From Sorangium cellulosum (lineage in GTDB: Bacteria > Myxococcota_A > Polyangia > Polyangiales > Polyangiaceae): 64,000 bases of DNA. The translations under genes and the position numbers were made by a program. Shown one piece after another: positions 1 to 8,522 of the stretch. The notes under the pieces were generated by a model that saw nothing but the letters and a program-made list of their open reading frames with translations, searched no databases and was not told the DNA's origin. Position 1 is the first letter of the stretch. Every line of letters starts with the position of its first letter. The stretch lies in the NCBI RefSeq assembly GCF_002950945.1, contig NZ_CP012673.1:11484501-11548500 (forward strand), in the 5' to 3' direction.

Positions 1-192
1 CCCCGTGAGCAGCTCGGCGACGCCTGGCCGCGCGCGGTCGGCGAGGCCGAGCGACAGCCCGAGGCTCCCCTGCGCGTCGAGCTCGAGGATCAACGCGCGG
101 TGCCCCGCGCGCGCAAGGGCGAGCCCCAGGTTGAGGGAGATCGTGGTCTTTCCCACGCCCCCCTTCTGGCTCGCGACCGCGATGACGTACAT
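1..192 (-). CDS. ParA/MinD-like ATPase, N-terminal part (runs off window)
   Basis: Only the first 64 codons are inside the window. The protein opens with MYVIAVASQKGGVGKTT, the deviant Walker A (KGGxGKTT) of ParA/Soj/MinD-type ATPases, within the first 16 residues. It continues through a helix and the strand LILELDAQGSLGLS, which matches the Walker A' region (usually D-x-D/E-x-Q-x-x-x). These proteins dimerise on ATP and position chromosomes, plasmids or protein complexes. The ATG at 192 is the only sensible start because the Walker motif begins at once. The rest lies upstream of base 1, so chromosomal partition cannot be separated from an orphan positioning role. The region 193-406 upstream holds a hairpin repeat. 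Confidence 0.85.
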   Translation of the reverse strand, partial: MYVIAVASQKGGVGKTTISLNLGLALARAGHRALILELDAQGSLGLSLGLADRARPGVAELLTG

Positions 193-240
193 GGGCTCCC
201 TGAAAGCGCCCACGGCGGTGGCGCGCGGTCGCCATCCTAA

Positions 241-409
241 CAGAGCGGCGGTCACCCGCTTCGGATACGGGCCCATCTCGACGTTTTCGGTGCTCAGCGC
301 ACAGGAGTGCGCTTCCGCGCCGAAAACGCCGATCTGGGCCCGTCTCCTGTGCGGGTGACCGCCGCTCTGGGACGCATGCATGTACCAGAGCGGGGTGAAA
401 ACCGCTCTA
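241..409. repeat. Hairpin/MITE-like repeat, copy 1
   Basis: A core of about 129 bp (241-369) is bounded by a perfect 19-bp inverted repeat (241-259 with 351-369, CAGAGCGGCGGTCACCCGC and its complement). It contains a second inner inverted repeat (ACGGGCCCA...TGGGCCCGT and CGTTTTCGG...CCGAAAACG), so nearly the whole element folds into one long hairpin. A tail of about 40 bp ending in CGCTCTA (403-409) is shared with copy 3 but not copy 2. The terminal TAG, read on the minus strand, is the stop codon of the gene at 407-823. No transposase is present. It looks like a non-autonomous (MITE) or REP-like element. Confidence 0.85.
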
Positions 410-823
410 CAGCAGCGAGATCCGCTTCATCAGCGTGCCGCACAGATCGCTCTGCGGGTTGCGCTCGCGCTCGAGCGCGAGGCCGGCGCGGAAGATCTTG
501 TCGGCGCTCTCGAGGTTGCCGAGCATCTCGTGACAGATCCCGAGCAGCTCGTGATCGCCGGGGTCGCTGTGGATCGAGACGAGCTCGGTCAGGGCGGGGA
601 CGGCGGCGCGGTGCGCCTCGATCATCGCCTCGGTCGGCTTCGAGGGGACCCCCTTGGCGAGGATCATGAGCCGCAGCACCTGCCGCTGATCCTCGGGCCG
701 GTGCTTGAGAAACTCCGGCTTCTGGAAGAGATCGCGGTAACCCTGGTAGGCGGCGTCGAGGTTGCCCCCGCGCGCGAGGGTGACGATGGACTTGACCGCC
801 TGGACGAGCGCCTCATTCGGCAT
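407..823 (-). CDS. TPR-like hypothetical protein
   Basis: A 138-residue protein with no signal peptide, so probably cytoplasmic. It is almost all helical, and two stretches fit the tetratricopeptide consensus: one near residues 19-31 (GGNLDAAYQGYRDLF) and one near 103-120 (LGNLESADKIFRAGLALE). TPR-type repeats normally mediate protein-protein contacts; no partner can be named. The ATG at 823 is chosen because the repeat pattern starts shortly after it and the extra upstream residues of the longer frame are Pro/Ala/Gly-rich noise; no strong ribosome site is visible. Its TAG stop lies in the end of hairpin repeat copy 1. The ParA-like gene follows on the same strand beyond the repeat. Confidence 0.65.
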   Translation of the reverse strand: MPNEALVQAVKSIVTLARGGNLDAAYQGYRDLFQKPEFLKHRPEDQRQVLRLMILAKGVPSKPTEAMIEAHRAAVPALTELVSIHSDPGDHELLGICHEMLGNLESADKIFRAGLALERERNPQSDLCGTLMKRISLL

Positions 824-1024
824 GGCGACAACGATACACGGGCCCGCGCCGCCTGGGGAGGGCGTGCCTGCCGCCGCGCGACGCGCGGGCCTGGTCGAGT
901 CCGTCACACGAGTCCGTCACAGACGACGCGCGCGCCGCGCGCCGTGATGCCCGGGGCTGCGCTTGCGGCGCCAGTGTGCGCCGTGGTAGTCGCGTTGCGC
1001 TCCCTCGCCCCGAAGGGATCTCTC

Positions 1025-3673
1025 GTGGTGACGCCCCGCTGGCTGTTCCTCTGCTGTCTCTCGGCGGGCGCGCTCGCCGCGCCGGCGCTGCACGCGCAGC
1101 CCGAGCCGGCGCCGCAGCAGGGGCCGGCGCCGCAGCCCGCCGCGGCGGTGCCGCCGCACGTGCTCGATCACGTGGATCCGATCTACCCGCCCGAGCGGCT
1201 CGCCGAGGGCGTCGACACGACGGTGACGCTGTTCGTGACCGTCGAGCGGGACGGCTCGGTGAGCGACGTGGTCGTGGCCGAGTCCGGGGGCGCGGGCTTC
1301 GACGAGGCCGCGATCGCGGCCGTGCAGCGGTGGCGCTTCTCGCCGGCCATGCGCGGCGGCGCGCCGGTGCGGGCGCGGATCCGGGTGCCGTTCCACTTCG
1401 CCCCCGGCCCTCACGAGCAGGCGCCGGCCGAGCCCGCGCCGGCGCCGGCCGAGCCCGCGCCGCCCGCGTCCGCGCCGGCGCCGCCCCCGAGGGCCGCGCC
1501 GGCGCCGGTGGAGGAGTTCGCCGGCGGCGTCGCCGGCCCACACGCCGTCGCCGAGCCCGGCAAGCCGATCGAGATCCACGTGCAGGGCCGGCCGAACCCG
1601 CCGCGGCGCGCGTCGAGCGACTTCCGGATCGGCCGCGCGGTGCTGTCCGCCGCGCCCCACGCGACCGCCGCCGACCTGCTCCGCACCGCGCCCGGCGTCC
1701 ACATCGCGCACCCCGAGGGCGACGCGGTCGCGCAGCGCATCTTCCTGCGCGGCTTCGAGGCCGAGCACGGCCAGGACGTCGAGCTCCGGGTCGGGCCGAT
1801 CCCGCTCAACCAGCGCTCGCACGTGCACGGCCAGGGCTACGCCGATCTCAACGTGATCATCCCGGAGGTCGTGCGATCGCTGCGCGTCGTCGAGGGCGTC
1901 TACGACCCGCAGCAGGGCGACTTCGCGGTCGCGGGCAGCGCGTACTTCGACCTCGGCGTCGAGGAGCGCGGGGTCCTGCTCAAGGGCACGCTCGGCTCGT
2001 TCGGCACCCGGCGGCTGCTCGCGCTCTGGGCGCCGGAGGCGCAGTCGGAGGACACGTTCGGGGCCGCGGCGGTGCGCGCCACCGACGGCTTCGGCGACGG
2101 CACGCGCGGGGCGGTCTCGGGCGCCGCGATCGGCCAGTACCGCGTGCCGCTGCCGGACGAGTTCTCGGCGCTGCTCCACGTGGCGGCGCACGGCGCCCGC
2201 GCCAACCTCGCCGGCGTGCTCCGGCGGGACGACATCGAGGCGGGGCGCGTCGACTTCCACGGCGCCTACCCCGACGTCTCGGCGCGCTCGCAGTCGGCCG
2301 CGTCGACCCGGCTCCAGCTCGCGCTGATCGTCGAGCGGGCGGACGACGACGGCTCCCGCAAGAGCGCGTGGCTCTGGACGATGGCGTCCGGGTACCGGAG
2401 CCGGATGAACTTCACCGGCTACACGCAGCGCTCGCGCGAGCGCCCCGCGTGGACCGGCCGCGGCGACCTCTTCGAGCAGTCGAGCCAGGACGCCGCGCTC
2501 GGCGGGGGCTTCACCTACAGCACGCCCGAGGCCCCGGTCACCTCCTGGCTCACCGGCCAGGCCGCGCTCGGCGCCGAGGTGCAGACCGACTGGATCGATC
2601 AGGGGCAGAACCTCCTCCAGCAGCCCCAGAACGAGACGTGGGATCGGCGCATCGACGCCTCGATCCGGCTGACCGGGATCGGCGTGCACGGCGACGTGCT
2701 GCTCGAGCCGGCGCGCTGGGCGCGCCTGCGCGGCGGCCTCCGCGCCGATCTGCTCGTCTTCGACGTGGACGACCGCCTCGGCAACTTCATCCCGGCGGCG
2801 CAGAAGGAGACGCACATTGAGGGCTTCCGGCGCACGGCGGCGGGCGTGGCCTTCGGCCCGCGGGCGACGCTGGAGGTCGATCCGCTGCCCGAGCTGCGCC
2901 TCTCCGCGTCCTACGGCCACGGCTACCGCTCGCCGCAGGCGCGGTGGCTCGAGGACGGGGAGAACGCGCCGTTCACGGCCGTGAGGAGCTACGAGGTCGG
3001 CGCGACGCTGCGCCCGGGCGGCGGCCTCAGCGCGACCGCGGCCGCCTACGAGACGCGCCTCTCCGAGGACGTCGAGGCCGACGCGACCGAGGGCGGGACC
3101 CTGGGCCGCATCGGGCCGACGACCCGCCGCGGGGTCGTCCTGTACTTGCAGGCGGCGCCGAGCCCCATGCTGGTCTCGACCGTCAGCGCGACGTTCACCC
3201 ACGCCACGAAGGACGCGCCGCCCGCGCCGACGCCCGACAACCCGAGCCCGTCGTACGTCGCGGGGGAGCCGCTGCCGTTCGTGCCGCCCGTGGTGGTGCG
3301 CGCGGATCTCTCGCTCCGGCGGGAGCTCGTCGCGATCGCCGGCGCGCCCGTCGAGGGGCGGCTCGGCTACGGCGCGACGTTCCTCTCGCCGCAGCCGCTG
3401 CCCAGGGCGCAGCGCGCCGCGCCGGTCCTCGTGATGGACGCGTCCCTCTCCTTCCGGCGGCGCCTCGGCGCGGGGGGCGGCGACGCGCCGGCCCGTCCCT
3501 GGATCGAGATCGGGGTCGAGGCGCAGAACCTGCTCGACGCCGAGTACGCCGACACCGAGTACTCGTTCGTCTCCAGCTGGCCGACCACGCCGGTCCCATC
3601 GCGGCTGCCGGCGCGGCACATCAGCGCCGGGGCGCCGCTGACGATCCTCGGCAACGTGACGCTCTCCCTATGA
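1025..3673 (+). CDS. TonB-dependent outer-membrane receptor with fused N-terminal TonB-type domain
   Basis: An 882-residue outer-membrane receptor. After a signal peptide (about residues 1-28, ending ALHA) and a Pro/Ala stretch comes a domain of about 90 residues resembling the TonB C-terminal fold (YPPERLAEGVDTTVTLFVTV, then WRFSPAMRGGAPV). A long PAPAPAEP linker follows, then a plug domain (residues about 195-310, with SHVHGQGYADLN) and a beta-barrel ending in ...GNVTLSL. GTG at 1025 (or 1028) is preferred: GAAGGGA at 1012-1018 is well spaced and a signal peptide begins there, whereas earlier in-frame starts add unlikely sequence. The substrate is unknown. The next two genes overlap it by 4 nt or less, so it probably heads an operon importing a metal or metal complex (inference). 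Confidence 0.85.
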   Translation: MVTPRWLFLCCLSAGALAAPALHAQPEPAPQQGPAPQPAAAVPPHVLDHVDPIYPPERLAEGVDTTVTLFVTVERDGSVSDVVVAESGGAGFDEAAIAAVQRWRFSPAMRGGAPVRARIRVPFHFAPGPHEQAPAEPAPAPAEPAPPASAPAPPPRAAPAPVEEFAGGVAGPHAVAEPGKPIEIHVQGRPNPPRRASSDFRIGRAVLSAAPHATAADLLRTAPGVHIAHPEGDAVAQRIFLRGFEAEHGQDVELRVGPIPLNQRSHVHGQGYADLNVIIPEVVRSLRVVEGVYDPQQGDFAVAGSAYFDLGVEERGVLLKGTLGSFGTRRLLALWAPEAQSEDTFGAAAVRATDGFGDGTRGAVSGAAIGQYRVPLPDEFSALLHVAAHGARANLAGVLRRDDIEAGRVDFHGAYPDVSARSQSAASTRLQLALIVERADDDGSRKSAWLWTMASGYRSRMNFTGYTQRSRERPAWTGRGDLFEQSSQDAALGGGFTYSTPEAPVTSWLTGQAALGAEVQTDWIDQGQNLLQQPQNETWDRRIDASIRLTGIGVHGDVLLEPARWARLRGGLRADLLVFDVDDRLGNFIPAAQKETHIEGFRRTAAGVAFGPRATLEVDPLPELRLSASYGHGYRSPQARWLEDGENAPFTAVRSYEVGATLRPGGGLSATAAAYETRLSEDVEADATEGGTLGRIGPTTRRGVVLYLQAAPSPMLVSTVSATFTHATKDAPPAPTPDNPSPSYVAGEPLPFVPPVVVRADLSLRRELVAIAGAPVEGRLGYGATFLSPQPLPRAQRAAPVLVMDASLSFRRRLGAGGGDAPARPWIEIGVEAQNLLDAEYADTEYSFVSSWPTTPVPSRLPARHISAGAPLTILGNVTLSL

Positions 3674-4407
3674 ACGACCGCCTGGCAGCGCCGAGCGCCC
3701 TCCTCCTGCTCCTCGCGGCGCCCGCGATCGGCTGCGCCGACACGAGCCAGCCGGAGGTCTCCTACGACGCGCACGCCGAGGCCGCGCCCCCCGGCGCGAT
3801 CGCCGCGGGCGCGTGGACGGTCGCGCTCGAGGAGGCGACGGTCGCGTTCGGGCCGGTGTATTTCTGCGCCGCGTCCGGCGGCGCGGCGACGCTCTGCGAC
3901 GTCGCGATCGCCGAGATGCTCTCGGTCGCGCGCGTCGACCTGCTCGATCCCGCCCCCCAGCCGCTCGGCCGCGTCCACGGGTTCGAGGGGGAGATCCGGA
4001 GCGCGTCGTTCGATTACGGCGTCCACTGGTTCCTGACCGAGGCGTCGCCCACGCCGGCGCCCGAGACCCCCGGGGGCCACTCCGCCCGCCTGCGCGGGCG
4101 CGCGACGCGGGGCGCGGAGGTGCTCGACTTCGTGGCCGAGGTCGACGCCCTCCCGCAGAACCCGGGGCAGAACGCCGTGCCGAGCATCGGGCTCGCCGCG
4201 CGTGTCGGCGCCGAGCCGGTCCGCCTGGTGGTCCGTTTCGACGTGGGCGCGTGGATCGCGCGCGTCGACTTCGACGCGCTGGCCGCGGACGGAGCGGCCG
4301 AGGTCGCGATCGCGCCGGGCTCGCGGGCGCACAACGTGCTGGTCAAGGCCATGACCGCGCAGGACCTGCCGGAGCTCCGCTGGATCGACGCGGCGGTCGC
4401 GCCGTGA
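3670..4407 (+). CDS. Putative lipoprotein linked to TonB receptor
   Basis: A 245-residue protein with a lipoprotein signal (lipobox about AIGC, Cys near residue 20). The mature part looks beta-rich and carries few Cys residues (FCAASGG, TLCDV). The ATG overlaps the receptor stop by 4 nt (ATGA), which implies translational coupling and a shared role at the outer membrane. A motif VHWFLTEASP near residue 118 recalls GDHWFFDN in the lipoprotein at 4996-5925, so the two may be distantly related. No known family is recognised; a periplasm-facing substrate-binding accessory of the receptor is a guess from context. Confidence 0.7.
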   Translation: MNDRLAAPSALLLLLAAPAIGCADTSQPEVSYDAHAEAAPPGAIAAGAWTVALEEATVAFGPVYFCAASGGAATLCDVAIAEMLSVARVDLLDPAPQPLGRVHGFEGEIRSASFDYGVHWFLTEASPTPAPETPGGHSARLRGRATRGAEVLDFVAEVDALPQNPGQNAVPSIGLAARVGAEPVRLVVRFDVGAWIARVDFDALAADGAAEVAIAPGSRAHNVLVKAMTAQDLPELRWIDAAVAP

Positions 4408-4862
4408 GGCGCCGTCGCGGCGGCGGCGCCGCCGGCCCGGCGCGGGCGCTCTCCGGCGCCGGCTGGCGCGCGCGCTGGCTCGTGGTGCTCGCGCTGCTCG
4501 TGCAGCTGTGCGGCTTCTCGCACGCATTGCTCGTCCGCCACGCGCGCTGCGAGCACGGCGAGCTCGTGCACCTCGCCGCCGCCGCCGCGCTGCACGAGGC
4601 CGAGCGCCGGCCGCCCGGAGCGGAGATCGCCGGGCGCCGGCTGCCCGGAGCGGAGGTCGCCGCACGTGCCGCGGAGGGCCACCTCGACGACGACCACTGC
4701 GATGTGTTCACCCTGCGCGGCCAGCTCGGCGCGCCCGTGCACCCCGTGGCCGAGGCCACGCTGCTCGAGGTGCTCTGCCCGGCCTCGCTCCGGTCCTCGT
4801 CCGAGGTCCGGCCCATCCCGCTGCTGATCCTGGCGCCGAAGAGCTCCCCGCCCGCGGCCTGA
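4404..4862 (+). CDS. Small membrane-anchored or secreted His/Cys-containing protein
   Basis: A 152-residue product starting at a GTG that overlaps the previous stop (GTGA). A basic N-terminus is followed by one hydrophobic segment (WLVVLALLVQLCGFSHALLV, about residues 25-45), either a signal peptide or a single membrane anchor. After it come HARCEHGELVH and, further on, DDDHCDVF, short clusters of His, Cys and acidic residues of the kind seen in metal-handling proteins. Low-complexity Pro/Gly/Ala repeats (RRPPGAE, GRRLPGAE) separate the two clusters. No named family is recognised. Translational coupling to the receptor and lipoprotein suggests a part in the same uptake or sensing system, perhaps for a metal (inference). 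Confidence 0.6.
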   Translation: MRRRRGGGAAGPARALSGAGWRARWLVVLALLVQLCGFSHALLVRHARCEHGELVHLAAAAALHEAERRPPGAEIAGRRLPGAEVAARAAEGHLDDDHCDVFTLRGQLGAPVHPVAEATLLEVLCPASLRSSSEVRPIPLLILAPKSSPPAA

Positions 4863-4995
4863 TCCCCCTCGGCCTCATCACAAGAGACGACGCGGGCGCG
4901 GGGCGCGCGACGCAGCGCGGGCCTGTGCTCGCCGGGCGCGCCCGTGTGCGCTCGCTCGGATCACGGCGGATTACGGACGATTCAGGAGCTCGATC

Positions 4996-5925
4996 ATGCA
5001 GAGAATGAGAGAAACAGGGTTCGTGGTGGCGGCCTGCGCGCTCGCGCTCGTCGCCGGGTGCGGCGACGACGGCGCGGCGTCGGAGACCGGCACGGTGCAG
5101 GTGTTCGTGGAGCCGGAGGACACGATCCCGGAGGGCCTCGAGCCGGGCACGGGAGAGGAGAACATCGCCGACGGCTGGAAGGTCACGTACACGCAGTTCC
5201 TCGTGACGGTGGGCAACGTGCGCGCGGGGCGCACGGACGCGGGCGAGACGCTCGTCGATCCGTCGGTGTTCGTCCTCGATCTCAAGAACGCCCCGGCCAC
5301 GCGGTACGTGATCGCGGAGTTCCAGGACGTGAGCGCGGTGCGCTGGAACCGCTTCGGGTTCGACCTCCCGAACGCGCGTGAGGGGGTGAAGACGTTGCCT
5401 CCGACCAAGGAGGACGACGTGGCCATGATGGTGGAGAACGGCTATTCGGTGTTCTTCGCGGGCGTCATGGAGAAGGCGGGCGGCGAGTCGTGCCCGCCGC
5501 CCGGGGACACGTGTGTCCCCGCGGAAGAGGTGCGCTTCCGCTGGGGTTTCTCGGCGGGGACGTCGTTCGACGACTGCGCGACCGAGGACGGGCTGACCGG
5601 CTTCAGCGTGCCGACGAGCGGCACGGTCGCCGTGAAGCCGACCATCCACGGCGATCACTGGTTCTTCGACAACATCACCACCGGCGTGGAGCTGACGAAG
5701 CGCTACGCGCAGTACATCGCCGACTGCGACCTCGACGCCGACGGCGAGACGACGATCGAGGAGCTCAGGCAGGTGAACGCCACCGACGTGTTCGGCGACG
5801 AGTACAACATCACCGTGCCCGGGGACCCGATCGAGACGGCGTACGACTACGTCGTCGCGCAGGCGCGTACGCTCGGCGATTTCCAGGGCGACGGCGAGTG
5901 CCCGACGCGCAAAGTGCTGCCGTGA
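4996..5925 (+). CDS. Lipoprotein with EF-hand-like loop
   Basis: A 309-residue lipoprotein: positively charged start, hydrophobic core ALALVAGC and Cys near residue 22. The ATG at 4996 follows CAGGAG at 4982-4987 with good spacing. The C-terminal third contains DCDLDADGETTIEE, which fits the Ca-binding EF-hand/dockerin loop (D-x-D-x-D-G-x6-E). Two Cys pairs (ESCPPPGDTC and DDC) may form disulfides. A phrase GDHWFFDNI echoes VHWF in the lipoprotein at 3670. It lies 133 bp after the TonB-receptor operon in the same direction and may be co-regulated. Function unknown; a surface or periplasmic ligand-binding role is likely. Confidence 0.7.
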   Translation: MQRMRETGFVVAACALALVAGCGDDGAASETGTVQVFVEPEDTIPEGLEPGTGEENIADGWKVTYTQFLVTVGNVRAGRTDAGETLVDPSVFVLDLKNAPATRYVIAEFQDVSAVRWNRFGFDLPNAREGVKTLPPTKEDDVAMMVENGYSVFFAGVMEKAGGESCPPPGDTCVPAEEVRFRWGFSAGTSFDDCATEDGLTGFSVPTSGTVAVKPTIHGDHWFFDNITTGVELTKRYAQYIADCDLDADGETTIEELRQVNATDVFGDEYNITVPGDPIETAYDYVVAQARTLGDFQGDGECPTRKVLP

Positions 5926-5941
5926 TCGGATGACGGCGGCG

Positions 5942-5969
5942 GGCCGCGCCGGTCACGTCCGGCGCGGCC
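5942..5969 (+). terminator. Hairpin downstream of lipoprotein gene
   Basis: A perfect 11-bp stem (GGCCGCGCCGG at 5942-5952 with its complement at 5959-5969) and a 6-nt loop lie 16 nt after the stop of the lipoprotein gene. There is no T-run, as is usual in such GC-rich genomes, so termination or 3' end protection is inferred from position only. The rest of the 325-bp gap 5926-6250 shows no gene I can support and presumably holds the promoter of the PEGA protein. Confidence 0.5.
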
Positions 5970-6250
5970 GCGCTTGCGTCGGCGCGTCTCTTGCGAGGAC
6001 GGTCCACATCCCGTGGGCGCACGATGAGCCGTGGTGCACAGCTCCCATCCCTGGTCGTGCTACTTCTACGTGTACCCCTGGCGCCTCCCCCGGTCGATGC
6101 GGCTCGCACAGCGACTCCGCACCCGACGGAAAGGCAAGGCGCAGCCGAGCGAGCAGGCACAGAGCGCTTCGCCCCCGGCCCAGATAAGGGTAACGGAGAT
6201 GACGCGCCCCACGCGCGGGGCGCGCCGCACCCGGAGCCCCGCTCGAGACC

Positions 6251-7288
6251 ATGCGACGCTTGCTCTACAACCTGATTCCCGTGCTCGTGCTGCTGATAGA
6301 GGGCTCGGCCATGGCCGCGCCGCCGCCTGCCGAGCCTCCGGAGCCGGCCGCACAGCGGCGGATGCGCGGGCAGGCCGAACGCCTCGTCGGCGGAGGTCAG
6401 CTCGCAGAAGCGCGGGACGTTCACATGTCCTTGTGGCGGGTCGGACAGCGCCCCTTGGACGCGTTCAACGTCGGGACGCTATCGCAGAGGATCGGCGATC
6501 ATCCGGCGGCGGCCGAGTACCTGACGCTCTGGCTCGACCTGGTCGGGTCGCCGGAAGCGCCGAGGGGCGCGGTGCCCTGGACCGAGCAGGACCGGCAAAA
6601 GCACGCGCAAGCGCGGGTGGACCTCCAGGCGGCCCGCGCGCAAGTGGGCGCGCTGCAGATCAACGTGAGCGATCCAGGCGCCGAGGTCCTGGTGGACGGC
6701 CGGCGCGTCGGCCTGTCGCCGCTCGAGCGCCCGGTGTTCGTGTGGCCCGGGCAGCACCGGGTGAGCGCGCAACTTGGCGGGTCGCGCTTGGAGCGCGTCG
6801 TCTCCACAAAAGCGGGCGACGAGCAGACCGTGCGGCTGGTGTTGCCCGCATCGCCCGCGGAGGCGCAGGTCGACGGCGCCCGCGGCCTTCGCAGGGTATC
6901 GGAGGCGCCTCCCTCGGCCCCGCCGTCGCCGCGGCCAGGCGCCGGGCGTCGATGGCTGACCGTGGGAGGCCTGGCCGCCACCTCGGCCGCGCTGGGGGTC
7001 TTCGGAGGCGTCGCGGCCGGCGTGGCCAGCGGCGCGGCCGAGGAGCGGGACGCGGCCCTCGCGCGGGTACAAACCGACAGCGTGAGCGGCTGCCCCGGGG
7101 GCGCTGCCTGCAGCCAGTTCACGGATGCCGACGGGCGCGCGAAAACATGGACCACACTCTCGGTCGGCGCGTTCGTGGGAGCCGGCCTGAGCGCCGCGGG
7201 CGCGGCGGCCGCCTACCTGCTCCTCCCGGCCGGCCCGGTTCGCGTCACGACCGGGGGCGCCGGCGTGCAACTCGCCACTTCGTGGTAG
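6251..7288 (+). CDS. PEGA-domain protein with N-terminal TPR-like region
   Basis: A 345-residue envelope protein. The signal peptide is at about residues 1-22 (...EGSAMAA). Residues about 35-130 are helical and TPR-like (GGQLAEARDVHMSLWR, GDHPAAAEYL). A PEGA domain follows at about 135-180: LQINVSDPGAEVLVDGRRVG then SPLERPVFVWPGQHRV. The C-terminal half has two Ala/Gly-rich hydrophobic segments (about 236-260 and 300-327) flanking a region with two Cys residues. PEGA domains are surface-associated beta-sandwich modules, very abundant in myxobacteria, usually without known ligand. The ATG at 6251 begins the signal peptide directly; the ribosome site is weak. Confidence 0.75.
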   Translation: MRRLLYNLIPVLVLLIEGSAMAAPPPAEPPEPAAQRRMRGQAERLVGGGQLAEARDVHMSLWRVGQRPLDAFNVGTLSQRIGDHPAAAEYLTLWLDLVGSPEAPRGAVPWTEQDRQKHAQARVDLQAARAQVGALQINVSDPGAEVLVDGRRVGLSPLERPVFVWPGQHRVSAQLGGSRLERVVSTKAGDEQTVRLVLPASPAEAQVDGARGLRRVSEAPPSAPPSPRPGAGRRWLTVGGLAATSAALGVFGGVAAGVASGAAEERDAALARVQTDSVSGCPGGAACSQFTDADGRAKTWTTLSVGAFVGAGLSAAGAAAAYLLLPAGPVRVTTGGAGVQLATSW

Positions 7289-7435
7289 CAGCCCCGGAGC
7301 CGCAATTTCTGGGAGAGCGGACGTTGCGATGAGAATCCATGGGCGTTGTCCGCAATGCACAGTGCGCCGCCGTATCGATCTGATCTGGGCGATCCGGGAG
7401 ATCGCTTCTCCGGTTCTCTGGTAACCTGCCGGCTG

Positions 7436-8506
7436 ATGGCAAGGAGGCTCGGTGCGGGTGGGGCGCTCGTCGCGAGCGCGGCCCTGTGGATCGCGTGCGC
7501 CGGAGAGACGTCCGTGAGCGTGGACGATCTCGAGGGGCGCCCCTGCGATTCGCGGGACGAGTGCGCGATGCACCTCGGTCTCGACTGCATCCGTGGAGCC
7601 TGCCTGTGCCCGACCCCAGGGGACAGGCTGTGCTGCCTGCACGACACGGAGCCGTGCGGGCGTGAGTGCCGCCCCGCGAGCGAGTGCGCGGACGCGCAGG
7701 ACGGAGGCGCCACGCCTGGGGACCGAACGACGTGCGACACGCCCGAGGACTGTACCAAACCCAGCAATCGGCAGTGCGGCATCGCGACGTGCAACAAAGG
7801 TGTCTGCGGCCTCGAGATCGTGCCCGATGCCCGAAGCCAGCGCGAAGGCAACTGCGCCGTTCGCAAATGCAGCGAGACGGGGAGGGTTTACAACGTACCG
7901 GATCCCGACGACGTCTTCAACGACGGCAACGAGTGCACGATCGACAATTGCGACCCGATTTTGATGACGAGGATACACATCCCTGTCGCCAGAGGTCCAT
8001 CCCCGGCGAGCTCTGGTTTCTGCGACGGCGACGGCCAGTGGACCGAGTGTTTACATGACGAGGACTGCGGGCACCCGGAATTTGTATGTTCCGACGAAGG
8101 CTCATGCGTCCTGCGCCACTGTGAAGACGGATTATTTGACTCGATGCTCGGCGAAACCGCTCTTGACTGCGGTGGACCGTGCGATCCGTGCCCGTCGGGG
8201 CAGCCATGCAACACCGGCACGGACTGTGAGGAGCGTGTATGCGACACTGGCCAATGTGCTCGCGCGGCATGCGATGATCACCAGCAAAACGGCGCCGAGA
8301 CCGGGGTAGATTGTGGAGGCTCCTCTTGCGATCCGTGCCCGGCCGGGCAACGGTGCGCAGCACACGTCGATTGCACGAGCGGAGTCTGCCGTCGCGGCAG
8401 GTGCGCTGAACCATCGTGCGATGATGGCGTGATGAACGGCAGCGAAAACTCGGTCGACTGCGGCGGCTCCTGCCCCTGCGGGACCGACGTAGAACAAGAC
8501 CCGTAG
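7436..8506 (+). CDS. Cys-rich lipoprotein, tandem paralogue A
   Basis: A 356-residue secreted protein with a lipoprotein-type signal (ALWIAC, Cys about residue 20) and very many cysteines. The C-terminal third consists of repeats of about 40 residues built on C-x-DG-x2-NG-x-E-T-x2-DCGG-x-C-DPCP (for example LDCGGPCDPCPSGQ and VDCGGSSCDPCPAGQ). The N-terminal half has a different Cys pattern, including CGIATCNKGVCG. The ATG at 7436 is selected because it opens the signal; the longer frame begins with non-signal sequence. The next gene is a paralogue over its full length. Disulfide-rich repeat lipoproteins of this type are typical of myxobacteria and usually unstudied; an extracellular adhesive or structural role is a guess. 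Confidence 0.75.
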   Translation: MARRLGAGGALVASAALWIACAGETSVSVDDLEGRPCDSRDECAMHLGLDCIRGACLCPTPGDRLCCLHDTEPCGRECRPASECADAQDGGATPGDRTTCDTPEDCTKPSNRQCGIATCNKGVCGLEIVPDARSQREGNCAVRKCSETGRVYNVPDPDDVFNDGNECTIDNCDPILMTRIHIPVARGPSPASSGFCDGDGQWTECLHDEDCGHPEFVCSDEGSCVLRHCEDGLFDSMLGETALDCGGPCDPCPSGQPCNTGTDCEERVCDTGQCARAACDDHQQNGAETGVDCGGSSCDPCPAGQRCAAHVDCTSGVCRRGRCAEPSCDDGVMNGSENSVDCGGSCPCGTDVEQDP

Positions 8507-8522
8507 CGAGCAAGGTTACGCC

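Noticed and set aside
5..358. Small plus-strand protein through hairpin repeat copy 1 (and similar frame in copy 3)
   Set aside because: The shared peptide arises only because the repeat DNA is conserved; the frame has no ribosome site and in copy 1 also covers the antisense of the ParA gene.
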